From assembly GCF_030388665.1 (NCBI RefSeq), contig NZ_CP128846.1, positions 7,080,501 through 7,144,500 of the forward strand: a DNA stretch of 64,000 nucleotides, given 5' to 3'. Under the pieces are notes generated by a model, which was not told the DNA's origin, did not search any database, and saw only the letters and a list, made by a program, of their open reading frames with translations. Source of the stretch: Streptomyces flavofungini. Lineage in GTDB: Bacteria > Actinomycetota > Actinomycetes > Streptomycetales > Streptomycetaceae. The position numbers and the translations under genes were made by a program. Shown piece after piece: positions 17,605 through 26,341 of the stretch (its first letter is position 1; every line of letters starts with the position of its first letter).

Positions 17605-19805
17605 GCCCCGCCATGGACGAGGGGGCATCCGCCCGCGCCGAGGCCCGCCCGGGCGGCGGGCCTTCGCGAGCGGGCTCCGGGTTGGGCCGCGGTGCTGCCT
17701 CCGGGACGGGCGGCGGGGCGGGCGGCGGTGCTGCCTCCGGGACGGCCTCCGGCCCGAGCGGCGGCGTGCCCTCCCGGACCGCCCTCGGCCTGGGCGGCGG
17801 AGCCCGCTCCCGCGTCTTCCCCGCCCTCCCGCCCCGCACCGGCCTCGACGCCCCCTTCGCCTCGACGTGGTGGGGCAACGCGTGGATCGCCGCGCTGGAG
17901 GACTCGGCCCTCGACCCGGCCCGCCTGGCCCGCGGCCGCGCGTACGCCCGCGAGGGCCACGTCGACACGATCACCGTCGCGCCGGGCCGCATCGTCGCGT
18001 ACGTCCACGGCAGCCGCCCCCGCCCCTACCGCGCCGAACTCCGCATGCGTACCCTCACGCCCGCCGACTGGGACCGCCTCCTCGACGCGGCCGTCGCCGA
18101 CCCCGCCCACCTCACGGCCCTGCTCACCCGCGACATGCCCGAAGCCCTCGCGACCACCGCCGACCGCACCGGCGTCCCCCTCCTCCCCGGCCACGGCGAC
18201 CTCGTCCCGTCCTGCGCCTGCCCCGACCGCGGCCACCCCTGCAAGCACGCCGCGGCCCTCACCTACCAGACGGCCCGCATCCTGGACGCCGACCCCTTCG
18301 TGCTCCTCCTCGTGCGGGGTGCCGACGAGACGCGCGTACTGGACGAACTCGCGCGCCGCAACGCGCACTTCGCGGCCAGGGAGGCGACGCCGCGCCCTCC
18401 GGCGGCTGCGTACGGGGAGAGGCGGACGCCGAGGGTTCCTTCGGGCGACACCGCTCGCACGGAGGCCGCCGCCGGCGGTGCCGTCAGCCGCGAGGCGGAG
18501 ACGGGGGCGGGGGCTGCTGAGGCCGACGAAGTGCTGCGTCGGGTGCCGGGGACGCACGACGGCTCCGGTACGGCGACCGGGGCGGACGACGCCTTCCGTA
18601 CGCCGGCGTCCGCACAGGGCGACGCCGCCCGTCCGGCGACCGGGGCGGACGACCCACCCGGGACACAGAAGGCCGCGCGCCCGTCGGACGCGGTGCGAAA
18701 GGCCATCCGCTCGGCCGCCCGAGCGGGGGAGGCGGCTCGTCCGGCACCGGAGGCGGGTGACAGCGCGTACCCGACGGCTGCGCCCCACACCACCCCTCGC
18801 CCCTCCGACGCGCCCCGATCCACCACCCCCCGCCCCTCCGACGCGGCCCGCAACGCCATCCGTCGCCCGGCCACCGCCGACCAGGGCGTCCCTCCGGCCC
18901 ACCGACAGCCGGACAGCCCGCACCACCCCCTCCAGCACCCGGAGAACACAAGCCCCTCCGCGCAACGGAGCCCCTTGCCCTCCGCGCAACGGAACCCTCT
19001 GCCCTCCGCGTCCGAGAGCCCCCTGCCCTCCCCGCCGAGAAGCCCCCTCCCCGCCGACCCGACGACGGCTGCCCCCGCCTCCCCCTCCTCCCCCTCCTCC
19101 CCGAAGTCGGCCACCCCGGCCCTCCACCCCGAACGGCCCGTAGCAGCGCCCCTCACGCCTCCGCCGCTCCCCGGCGTCCCCGCCCGGGACGTCCTCAGCA
19201 GCGACCACCGTCCCCCGCTCCCGCCCCCGTTCCCCGTCCCGCAGCACCCCGGTGAGCCGCCCGTCCTGCCCGCCGGGCCGGGTGCGCCCGACGCGACGGC
19301 GTTGGAGTTCCTGGCGACGGACGCGGCGGTGCGGGCCCACGCGCACCTGCGGTGGGGGGAGTCCCCGTTCGCGGTCGACGCCTGGCTGGACGCGGTGCGG
19401 CTCGCCGCGTCGCACCCCGGGCTCACGGGCCGCCGGACGTTCAGCCGTCAATTCGCTGCGCTGGCCGCGTCGGTGGGCCGCGCCCCCGCCGACCTGTCCC
19501 GCGCGGCGGCGGCCTGGCGGCAGGGCGGCGAGGAGGGCCTCGCGGTCCTGGAGTCCCCCTGGGACCCGCCGGCGGGTCCCTTCGACCGCGCCAGGGGCGC
19601 CCTCGCCGCCGCGCACCTGCCCCGCATGACGATCCACCACAATCACCTCACGGACCCCACCGCCAGCCATCAGATCCGCTACGGCCACGACGGCCGCTGG
19701 TACCCCTACCGGGGCGAGACCCACGCGGGCCGCACCGACTGGTGGCCGGACGGCTCCGCCGACGAGGACCCGGTCGGAGCCCTCACGGGTCTGCTCGGCC
19801 CCTGA
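17601..19805 (+). CDS. SWIM zinc-finger protein with long repetitive linker
   Basis: A 734-residue protein. The N-terminus (1-75) is Gly/Ala/Ser-rich. A folded part (about 75-265) has FASTWWGNAWIAALEDS, LARGRAYAREGHV and a SWIM motif CACPDRGHPCKHAAAL (CxCx(n)CxH) that binds zinc and probably DNA. A roughly 280-residue Pro/Ser/Arg/Ala-rich linker follows, with repeated PSDAxRxAIR and SPLP units. A C-terminal domain of about 180 residues ends RYGHDGRWYPYRGE. Its start overlaps the helicase stop by 4 bases, so the two proteins are likely partners. The linker length must vary among relatives. Confidence 0.88.
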   Translation: MSPAMDEGASARAEARPGGGPSRAGSGLGRGAASGTGGGAGGGAASGTASGPSGGVPSRTALGLGGGARSRVFPALPPRTGLDAPFASTWWGNAWIAALEDSALDPARLARGRAYAREGHVDTITVAPGRIVAYVHGSRPRPYRAELRMRTLTPADWDRLLDAAVADPAHLTALLTRDMPEALATTADRTGVPLLPGHGDLVPSCACPDRGHPCKHAAALTYQTARILDADPFVLLLVRGADETRVLDELARRNAHFAAREATPRPPAAAYGERRTPRVPSGDTARTEAAAGGAVSREAETGAGAAEADEVLRRVPGTHDGSGTATGADDAFRTPASAQGDAARPATGADDPPGTQKAARPSDAVRKAIRSAARAGEAARPAPEAGDSAYPTAAPHTTPRPSDAPRSTTPRPSDAARNAIRRPATADQGVPPAHRQPDSPHHPLQHPENTSPSAQRSPLPSAQRNPLPSASESPLPSPPRSPLPADPTTAAPASPSSPSSPKSATPALHPERPVAAPLTPPPLPGVPARDVLSSDHRPPLPPPFPVPQHPGEPPVLPAGPGAPDATALEFLATDAAVRAHAHLRWGESPFAVDAWLDAVRLAASHPGLTGRRTFSRQFAALAASVGRAPADLSRAAAAWRQGGEEGLAVLESPWDPPAGPFDRARGALAAAHLPRMTIHHNHLTDPTASHQIRYGHDGRWYPYRGETHAGRTDWWPDGSADEDPVGALTGLLGP
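18954..19049. repeat. Four tandem 24-bp units inside the SWIM gene linker
   Basis: Units begin at 18954, 18978, 19002 and 19026. The first two are nearly identical (CCCTCCGCGCAACGGA then variable ends) and the others diverge. They encode SAQRSPLP-type octapeptides in frame, so expansion or contraction changes linker length without a frameshift. Confidence 0.75.
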
Positions 19806-19881
19806 CAGCCACGGCCGCTACCGTGGAACCTCCAGCGGCGGCAGCGGAAGCAGCGGCGGCAGCGGCGATGAAGGAGACCTC

Positions 19882-20316
19882 GTGGACGCAGAGTTGACCG
19901 CCCTCGCGGCGGCCGGAGCCACAGCGCTCGTGCAGTCGATGGTGGGGGACGGGTGGGCGCACGCGCGGGATCGGGCCGTCGGGTTCTTCACGCGGCGGCG
20001 CGCGGCGGACGGCGACGGTGCCGCGCTCGCCGTCGGCGGTGAACTCGACGAAGCGCGCGCGGAGTTGGTCGCCGCACGTGACGCCCAGGACGCGGACACC
20101 GCCGCCGACGTCCAGGCCGAGTGGCGCAACCGGATGCGGCGGGCCCTGCGGGACGACCCGGAAGCCGCAGCCGAACTGCGTTTGCTCCTTGACGAGTTGG
20201 CGCCCGATGAAAGCGAGGACGGGCGGAGCGGGAACGTGCGCAACACCATCAGCGGTGGCGTGCAGCACGGCAACGTCATCCAGGCCCGCACCGTGGGCGA
20301 CGTCACGCTCGGCTGA
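19882..20316 (+). CDS. Conserved actinobacterial protein with NTISGG...VIQA tail, function unknown
   Basis: A 144-residue protein from GTG 19882 after AAGGAG. Residues 1-35 (LTALAAAGATALVQSMVGDG, then ARDRAVGFF) form a hydrophobic then amphipathic helix. Residues 50-110 look helical and charged (ELDEARAELVAARDAQDADT, AEWRNRMRRALRDDPEAAAE). The tail reads GNVRNTISGG, QHGNVIQARTVGDVTL, an alternating Gly/Asn/Val pattern that I recall at the ends of many streptomycete proteins, including some NTPase-containing ones. Function unknown. It stands alone between SWIM and the convergent DUF3574 gene. Confidence 0.75.
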   Translation: MDAELTALAAAGATALVQSMVGDGWAHARDRAVGFFTRRRAADGDGAALAVGGELDEARAELVAARDAQDADTAADVQAEWRNRMRRALRDDPEAAAELRLLLDELAPDESEDGRSGNVRNTISGGVQHGNVIQARTVGDVTLG

Positions 20317-20413
20317 GCCCTGGGCGGCCGAACGGCCGGATTGGCCGCAGGAGCCGGGGGCAGCGGCGTGCAACCGGCTCCCGGCACCCGGTGAACGGCC
20401 TGACCGGCGTGGC

Positions 20414-20887
20414 TCAGAAGTCCACCCGCGCCCGGTCGTCCAACCGGCCCACCGAGTCCTGCTTGAACTTCTTCTCGTAGTCGGAGCGGATCTCCTCGAT
20501 GAGGACGTCCCGCTTCTTCGCCTCGGCGGTGGGGTACAGCAGGATCAGCTCGTACGACCGCTCCCGCTCGATCTTGCCGTTGCTGTCCTTCCACTGGCCC
20601 CGGCCCTGCTGGATGGTCAGGCCGTCGGAGAAGCCGGGCGTGACCTCGGTGTCGATGAACTTCATGAACTGCTTGTCCGTCACGGCCGGGCCGCCGTCGG
20701 GGCGTTCGGTGCCGAAGAACAGGCGGGTCTCGACGAAGGGCTCGCCGCGCGAGGCCGTGGCCCGCGTGCGGGGCGCCGAATCGTCGGAGTCCAGGGCCGC
20801 GTACGCTGTCGGCGCGCCGATCGCGAGGACCGCCGCCGTGGCGGCCAGGGCGATGCGCGGGCCGGTGAGGGTGAGCGTGAGGGCCAT
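20414..20887 (-). CDS. Secreted DUF3574-like protein
   Basis: A 157-residue protein with a signal sequence (GPRIALAATAAVLAIGAPTAYA). The mature part has VETRLFFGTERPDGG, FMKFIDTEVTPGFSDGLTI, GQWKDSNGKI and SYELILLYP, the core of DUF3574, whose role is unknown. ATG 20887 is the only good start before the signal sequence. It is divergent from the PI-PLC-like gene; the 234-base gap shows no further gene. Confidence 0.8.
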   Translation of the reverse strand: MALTLTLTGPRIALAATAAVLAIGAPTAYAALDSDDSAPRTRATASRGEPFVETRLFFGTERPDGGPAVTDKQFMKFIDTEVTPGFSDGLTIQQGRGQWKDSNGKIERERSYELILLYPTAEAKKRDVLIEEIRSDYEKKFKQDSVGRLDDRARVDF

Positions 20888-21121
20888 GAGGGCCGCCTTT
20901 CGTGCGGGCGCGCGGCCGCGCGGGCCGGGCGACGGGTGCGACGGGGTGCGGGGCGCCGACGGCCGGGTGCGGAGCGGCCTCGACGGGCGTAAACAGTAGA
21001 GGACCCGGGCCCCGTGGACGTGTCGGCGCACGGGGCCTGTCCGTAAGTCGCCGTCTTCCGTTCCGTCACCCTCATCCCTTACCTTTCCCAGGACTTGACG
21101 GGTGTGGCGGAGGGGACAGCG

Positions 21122-22321
21122 GTGCGTGCGGTGACGGATCGGTCGGTGGGTGCGGGAAGCACGTTGAGTGCGGACAGCGCGGAAGCTGCGGACAGTGGGG
21201 GAGGGGCAGGGGGTGCTGTAGGTGTCGGGCGTGCCGGAGCCGGGGCGCCGCTGTGGCGTGGCAGAGCCCTCGGGCTCGCCCTCGTCTGCGCCGTCGCCGG
21301 TGCCCTGGCCACCGCCCCGTCCGCCGTCGCCGACGGCGGCCCCGCGTCCGAGCCCGCCGCCGCGTCCTCCGGCGCCTCCTCTTCGTACGCCGCCACCACC
21401 GGCGTCGGTGTCCACAACGCGTACGAGAAGTCCAAGTACCCCTACTTCGCGGACGCCCTGGACTCCGGCGCGGCGATGCTCGAGATCGACGTGTGGACCA
21501 ATGTCTTCGGCGGTGGCTGGCGCGTCTCGCACAGCAACCCCGTCGGCAACGACAACAACTGCGAGAACGCGCAGCGGCCCGAGGAACTGCGCACCAAGGC
21601 GCGCAACCAGCGCCTCGACGGCTGCCTCGCCGACATGAAGGCCTGGCACGACGCCCACCCGGGCCACCGGCCCGTCCTCGTGAAGGTCGAGCTGAAGGAC
21701 GGCTTCCAGGCGAAGAACGGCCGCGGCCCCGCCGAACTCGACGCCCTGCTGCGCAGCAAGCTCGGCGACGCCCTCTACCGGCCAGGCCAGCTCGCCGAGG
21801 GCAGCGCGAACCTCGACGAGGCCGTCCAGAAGAAGGGCTGGCCCGACCGGTCGGACCTCGCGGGCAAGTTCGTCGTCGAGCTGATCCCCGGCACCGTCGA
21901 GCAGAACAACCCGGCCGACAAGCTGTGGACCGACCGCGAGTACGCCACCCACCTGCGCGACCTCGCCGCCGCCGGCCGCCTCGCGGACGCGGGCGCCTTC
22001 CCCGCCGTCCTCGGCGCCGCGTCCGGCGACCCGCGCACGCGCTACACCGACGCCTCGACCCGGCCGTGGTTCGTGCTGTTCGACGGGGACGCGTCGGTGT
22101 ACGCGGGCGGGTCCGTCGACACCAAGTGGTACGCCGACCGGCGCTACCTCGTCGTCATGTCCGACGCCCACAACGTGCCGCCCGCCATCAGCGCGACCAA
22201 CCCGACCGAGGCCCAGGCCCGCGCCCGCGTCACCCTCCTCGCGGGGCGGCACGCCAGCATCGTGTCGTCCGACTGGTATCCGCTGCCGGGGGTGCTCTCC
22301 ACGGTGCTTCCGCGCGGGTAG
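21122..22321 (+). CDS. Secreted PI-PLC X-domain-like phosphodiesterase
   Basis: A 399-residue protein. After an N-terminal Ala/Gly/Ser-rich stretch a hydrophobic segment (ALGLALVCAVAGALATAP) acts as signal sequence. The mature part resembles Ca2+-dependent phosphatidylinositol-specific phospholipase C: VGVHNAYEK with the first catalytic His, AMLEIDVWTN, WRVSHSNPVG with the second His, and VLVKVELKDGF as a metal/barrel strand. Such enzymes cleave phosphoinositides or related phosphodiesters. GTG 21122 lies 6 bases after GGAGGGG and is preferred to the in-frame TTG 21095. The first 55 residues before the hydrophobic segment are unusually long for a signal peptide. Confidence 0.82.
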   Translation: MRAVTDRSVGAGSTLSADSAEAADSGGGAGGAVGVGRAGAGAPLWRGRALGLALVCAVAGALATAPSAVADGGPASEPAAASSGASSSYAATTGVGVHNAYEKSKYPYFADALDSGAAMLEIDVWTNVFGGGWRVSHSNPVGNDNNCENAQRPEELRTKARNQRLDGCLADMKAWHDAHPGHRPVLVKVELKDGFQAKNGRGPAELDALLRSKLGDALYRPGQLAEGSANLDEAVQKKGWPDRSDLAGKFVVELIPGTVEQNNPADKLWTDREYATHLRDLAAAGRLADAGAFPAVLGAASGDPRTRYTDASTRPWFVLFDGDASVYAGGSVDTKWYADRRYLVVMSDAHNVPPAISATNPTEAQARARVTLLAGRHASIVSSDWYPLPGVLSTVLPRG

Positions 22322-22339
22322 CGGCCGTCGCCGGGGCCG

Positions 22340-23305
22340 TCAGGGCTGGAAGCGTATCCACACCGGCGCGTGGTCCGACCCCGGCGCGTCCCGCCGCTCC
22401 TGCGGGTCCGCCCCCACCGAGGGCAGGTCGAGCCCCGCCGGGTCGTCCGGCAGCCCCGTGTTCGCCTCGCCGTCGGCCACCACCCGGGCGGTGAGGCGGT
22501 GGCTCAGGAGCACGTGGTCCATCAGTTCCCGGCGGCCGAAGCTGACGCGGGAGAAGCGGCGTTCGGGCGGTATCAGCGGCGCCACGTTCCACAGCCGCGT
22601 CGCATCGCCCTTGTCCGGCCTGGCGTACCCGGGCGTGCCCAGCTCGGAGCCCGGCGGGCCGAGCAGGATCTGGGTGGTGGCGGCCGCCGCCTCGTCGTTG
22701 AGGTCGCCGAGGACGGCCACATCGCGGGACTGGCCCTTCCGGTCGATCAGTTCGTCGGCGAGGGCGCGCAGCGTCGCTGCCTCGGCGGTCCGGCGGTAGA
22801 GCGCGTACGCCCCGACGCGGGCCCGTTCGCCCTCGTCACGCGGCTGGAACCGGCCGCCCGGATACGTCAGGAGCTTCGACTTCAGATGGCAGACGGCCGC
22901 GTCCAGGGTGATCGCCCGGCTGACGACACGTACGGCGAACAGGCCGCGGCCCGTCGTGCCGACCCGCCCGCCCGCGTCGTCGCCCTGCACCGGCCGCAGC
23001 TTCGGCGGGAACGCCTCGACGTCGGCCAGGACCTCCAGGTCGAGCCGGCTGAGGAAGCCGACGCGGATGCCCCGGCCGTCCGCGTGCCGCGACACCGCCG
23101 TGTGCCAGTCGCCGTCGAGCATCGCCGCGAGGTCCGCGAGGGCGGCCGGATCGCCGACCTCCTGCACGCCGAGCAGGCTCGGGTCGAGGGCGCGCACCGT
23201 CTCCGCGAGCGCGGCCAGCTTCGCCTCGTACGCCGTCTTGTCGGTCGGGCCCGACGGGCCGCCGGGGCGGAAGAGGTTCTCCAGGTTCCAGGTGCCGAGG
23301 AGCAT
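22340..23305 (-). CDS. Endonuclease/exonuclease/phosphatase-family protein
   Basis: A 321-residue EEP-fold enzyme without an obvious signal peptide. GTWNLENLF carries the conserved Asn, LLGVQEVGD the metal Glu, VCHLKSK the His/Lys strand, VAVLGDLNDE the GDxND motif, and PGSDHAPVWIRF the catalytic SDHxP. Members hydrolyse nucleic acid or other phosphodiesters, and the specific substrate is not visible. It ends 18 bases from the convergent PI-PLC-like gene. Its upstream leader contains the CACCTCAC repeat cluster (23325-23381). Confidence 0.87.
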   Translation of the reverse strand: MLLGTWNLENLFRPGGPSGPTDKTAYEAKLAALAETVRALDPSLLGVQEVGDPAALADLAAMLDGDWHTAVSRHADGRGIRVGFLSRLDLEVLADVEAFPPKLRPVQGDDAGGRVGTTGRGLFAVRVVSRAITLDAAVCHLKSKLLTYPGGRFQPRDEGERARVGAYALYRRTAEAATLRALADELIDRKGQSRDVAVLGDLNDEAAAATTQILLGPPGSELGTPGYARPDKGDATRLWNVAPLIPPERRFSRVSFGRRELMDHVLLSHRLTARVVADGEANTGLPDDPAGLDLPSVGADPQERRDAPGSDHAPVWIRFQP

Positions 23306-23324
23306 GCCGGGCTCCTTCGCCGTC

Positions 23325-23381
23325 GTGAGGTGACGGGAGGTGAGGTGAGGTGACGTGAGGTGTCGGGGGCGACGTGAGGTG
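23325..23381. repeat. Cluster of five GTGAGGTG octamers
   Basis: Exact GTGAGGTG occurs at 23325, 23340, 23345 (overlapping), 23355 and 23374, within 60 bases just upstream of the leftward EEP gene (start 23305). On the transcribed strand they read CACCTCAC. The cluster is simple-sequence-like but is confined to this leader. Confidence 0.7.
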
Positions 23382-23539
23382 GCGAGGGGTCGCGTGAGGC
23401 TGGTGCGGCGTGCCGTGCGGGCGGTGTCCCACTGGAGGCCGCGGGCCCGAGAACGGCGGCGCGCGGCTGCCGCCAGAGTGCCTCCGAAACGCCTGCCGCG
23501 ACAGGCCTACGGCGGACCCACTCCCCGTACCGTGAACAG

Positions 23540-24901
23540 ATGACCGAGCCTGCCGCATCCGGCCCCGCCGACCTCATCATCATGGGCTGCACGGCCCTCG
23601 TCCACGACTCGGCCGAGCGCGTCGGCTTCGCGGCGGACACCGCGATCGTCGTACGCGACGGGGTCATCGCCGACGTCACCACGACCGCCGCCGCGGCCCC
23701 GCTCGCCGCCGTCGAACGCATCGACGCCCGCGGCCAGGCGGTCCTGCCCGGCCTGATCAACTGCCACACCCACTCCCCGATGGTGGCCCTGCGCGGCATC
23801 GCCGAGGACCTGCCCGTGGAGGAGTGGTTCAACGACTACGTCTGGCCCATCGAGTCCAACCTCGAAGAGCGTGACGTGGAGCTCGGCGCGCGCCTCGCCT
23901 GCGCCGAGATGATCCGCGGCGGCGTCACCACCTTCGCCGACCACTACTTCGCCATGGACACCGTCGCGGACGTCGTCGCCGGGACGGGCCTGCGCGCCAG
24001 CCTCGGCCAGGCGTACTTCTCCTCCCAGGGCCCCGAGGGCCGGGAGGCGTCCCTGGACTTCGCGCTGCGCCGCGCCGGATCCGCCGACGGCCGCGTCACC
24101 ACCTGCCTGGCCCCGCACGCCCCGTACACCGTCGACGACGCCGACCTCGCCGCGACCGCCGAACTCGCCCGCGAGCACGGCCTGCTGGTGCATCTGCACG
24201 CCGCCGAGAGCCGCGCCCAGACCGAGCACAGCCTGGAGCGGCACGGCGCCACGCCCATCGAGATCCTGCACCGCGCGGGCCTGTTCGACGTCGACGTCCT
24301 GATCGCCCACGGCACCGGCATCGTCGAGCGGGACCTGCCCGTCCTGGCCGGAGCCACCGGCCGCGTCGGCGTCGCCAGCGCGCCCCGCGGCTATCTGAAG
24401 TTCGCCTGGGACCCCACACCCGTCCGGGAGCTGGCCGGCCTCGGCATCCCCGTCGGCCTCGCCACCGACGGCGCCGCCTCCAACAACTCCCTCGACGTCT
24501 GGGAGGCCATGGCGCTCACCGCCCTCGTCCAGAAGTCCGCGACCGGCGACCCGCGCTGGCTGACCTCCCGCCAGGCCCTGCACCACGCCACACTGCAGAG
24601 CGCGCGAGCGGTCGGCCTCGGCGAGTCCATCGGCTCGATCGCCGTGGGCCGCCGCGCCGACCTGATCCTCGTCGACCTCACCGGACCCCACACCCAGCCC
24701 GTCCACGATCTCGCCGCCACCCTGGTCCACAGTGCCCGCAGCGGGGACGTGCGGACGACCGTCGTCGACGGCCGTGTCCTGATGCGGGACCGGGAACTTG
24801 TGACCGTCGATGTGACCTCCGTGGTACGGGAGCTGGGGGAGCGGATGCCCGCCCTCGTGGAGCGCGGGCACGGGAAGCGGATCCAGGAGTACGACGCCTG
24901 A
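23540..24901 (+). CDS. Amidohydrolase of the MTA/SAH deaminase / chlorohydrolase type
   Basis: A 453-residue cytoplasmic metal hydrolase. LINCHTHSPMVALRG holds the HxH pair, LHAAES and AHGTGI the other two metal histidines, and LATDGAASNNSLDVWEAM the catalytic Asp with the SNN signature of the TrzN/MtaD/SsnA group. This group deaminates adenosine- or guanine-type compounds or removes ring substituents. A short TACCGT box 6 bases before ATG 23540 may give a leaderless transcript. EVLxR metal variants cannot be judged by eye. Substrate unassigned. Confidence 0.87.
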   Translation: MTEPAASGPADLIIMGCTALVHDSAERVGFAADTAIVVRDGVIADVTTTAAAAPLAAVERIDARGQAVLPGLINCHTHSPMVALRGIAEDLPVEEWFNDYVWPIESNLEERDVELGARLACAEMIRGGVTTFADHYFAMDTVADVVAGTGLRASLGQAYFSSQGPEGREASLDFALRRAGSADGRVTTCLAPHAPYTVDDADLAATAELAREHGLLVHLHAAESRAQTEHSLERHGATPIEILHRAGLFDVDVLIAHGTGIVERDLPVLAGATGRVGVASAPRGYLKFAWDPTPVRELAGLGIPVGLATDGAASNNSLDVWEAMALTALVQKSATGDPRWLTSRQALHHATLQSARAVGLGESIGSIAVGRRADLILVDLTGPHTQPVHDLAATLVHSARSGDVRTTVVDGRVLMRDRELVTVDVTSVVRELGERMPALVERGHGKRIQEYDA

Positions 24902-24970
24902 GGACGCCGTAGGGGTCGGCGGCGCGGGGCCCGCCGCTCACCGGGGCGGCGCGTTCCCTAGGGTGGGGTC

Positions 24971-26179
24971 ATGGCGATTCCCGCGGCACCCGAGCCTCTC
25001 GACGGGCTCATGACCGACCCCTACGGCACCTACGCCCACCTGCGCGAGAGCGCCCCCGTGCGGCGGATCGCCGGGCCCGACGGGACCCCGGCCTGGCTCG
25101 TCACACGCTACGCGGACGTCCGCGCGGCACTCACCGACCCGCGCCTCTCGGTGGACAAGAGGCACGCGCTGCCGGGGAGTTACCGGGGCTTCTCGCTGCC
25201 GCCCGCGCTGGACGCCAACATGCTGAACATGGATCCGCCCGACCACACCCGCATCCGCCGCCTGGTCGTCAAGGCGTTCACGAAGCACCGGGTCGAGAGC
25301 CTGCGCGCACCCGTCCGGCGCACGGCCGACGAACTCCTCGACGCCATCGAAGGCACGGCCCGCGGCGAGGGTACGGGCCGCGCCGACCTCGTGGCCGCGT
25401 ACGCCACGCCGCTGCCCGTCATCACCATCTGCGACCTCCTCGGCGTGCCCGCCGACCACCGGCGCGACTTCACGGACTGGACCGACGCGCTCATCGCGCC
25501 GGACCCCGCGAAGCCCGACCGCGCCAAGGAGACGGTCGTCGAGATGCTCGGCTTCTACACCGCGCTCATCGCCGACAAGCGTGAGCGGCCGGGCGAGGAC
25601 CTGCTCTCCGACCTGATCGCGGTCCGTGACGACGGTGACCGGCTCAGCGAGGACGAGCTGACGTCACTCGCCTTCCTGCTCCACTTCGCCGGGTACGAGA
25701 ACGCCGTACAGCTCATCGGCAACGCCGCGCTCGCCCTGCTCCGCCACCCCGAGCAGCTCGCAGCCCTGCGGGCCGACCCGGCGCGACTGCCGGGCGCCGT
25801 CGAGGAGTTCATGCGGTACGACACCTCGGCGGTGTTCTCCATCCGGCGCTTCGCGCGCGAGGACGTCACGATCGGGGGCGTGCGCGTCCAGGCCGGGGAG
25901 ACCGTGTTCCTCGGCCTCGGCTCCGCGGGCCGCGACCCCGACCGCTTCGCCGACCCGGACCGCCTCGACCTCGACCGGGACGCGAGCGGCCATCTCGCCC
26001 TCGGTCACGGCATCCACCACTGCGTGGGCGCGCCCCTGGCCCGGCTGGAGCTGACGACCGCGATCGGCGCGCTCCTCGAACGCTTCCCGGACCTCGCGCT
26101 CGGCGTGCCCGAGAGCGAGCTGCGGTGGCGGCCCTCGATCCGGGCGCGGGGGCTTCTCGCGCTGCCGGTGGTGTTCTGA
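24971..26179 (+). CDS. Cytochrome P450
   Basis: A 402-residue bacterial class I P450. The oxygen-binding I-helix reads HFAGYENAVQLIGN (AGxEN in place of the common AGxET). The K-helix ExxR is in VEEFMRYD, and the heme loop is LALGHGIHHCVGAPLARLE with the ligand Cys near residue 351. RLDLDRDASGHLA is typical of CYP105/107-like forms. It needs ferredoxin and reductase; none is adjacent. TAGGGT ends 7 bases before the ATG, so transcription may be nearly leaderless. No biosynthetic genes surround it, so the substrate is unknown. Confidence 0.93.
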   Translation: MAIPAAPEPLDGLMTDPYGTYAHLRESAPVRRIAGPDGTPAWLVTRYADVRAALTDPRLSVDKRHALPGSYRGFSLPPALDANMLNMDPPDHTRIRRLVVKAFTKHRVESLRAPVRRTADELLDAIEGTARGEGTGRADLVAAYATPLPVITICDLLGVPADHRRDFTDWTDALIAPDPAKPDRAKETVVEMLGFYTALIADKRERPGEDLLSDLIAVRDDGDRLSEDELTSLAFLLHFAGYENAVQLIGNAALALLRHPEQLAALRADPARLPGAVEEFMRYDTSAVFSIRRFAREDVTIGGVRVQAGETVFLGLGSAGRDPDRFADPDRLDLDRDASGHLALGHGIHHCVGAPLARLELTTAIGALLERFPDLALGVPESELRWRPSIRARGLLALPVVF

Positions 26180-26192
26180 ACGGGCCCTCGGG

Positions 26193-26229
26193 GGGCCGCC
26201 GGAGGGGCCGGGAACCCTTCCGGCGGCCC
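26193..26229 (+). terminator. Hairpin terminator after the P450 gene
   Basis: GGGCCGCCGGA (26193-26203) pairs perfectly with TCCGGCGGCCC (26219-26229), giving an 11-bp GC stem and a 15-base loop, 14 bases after the stop codon. It is followed by an A-rich rather than T-rich run. Confidence 0.6.
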
Positions 26230-26341
26230 GGCTGAGAAAAAACCCGGGAAATCCCGTACGGGACCGATGAGTTCTTGTGAGACATCGAGTCAGCCCTCCC
26301 GAGAACCCGCGAACCGCGGACCGGATCCGGAGGAATGCGCC

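Noticed and set aside
14254..17628. A 1124-residue minus-strand frame opposite the SNF2 helicase
   Set aside because: The SNF2 frame has all helicase motifs; the opposite frame is low complexity and has no family match.
23540..26179. Amidohydrolase plus P450 as part of a natural-product cluster
   Set aside because: No synthase, ligase, regulator or resistance gene of biosynthetic type is adjacent; neighbours are an EEP nuclease and a DUF899 protein.
26230..26341. ECF sigma-type promoter (GGGAAAT then GTTC) before the DUF899 gene
   Set aside because: Spacing and -10 sequence do not clearly fit any known ECF consensus; not enough to call.
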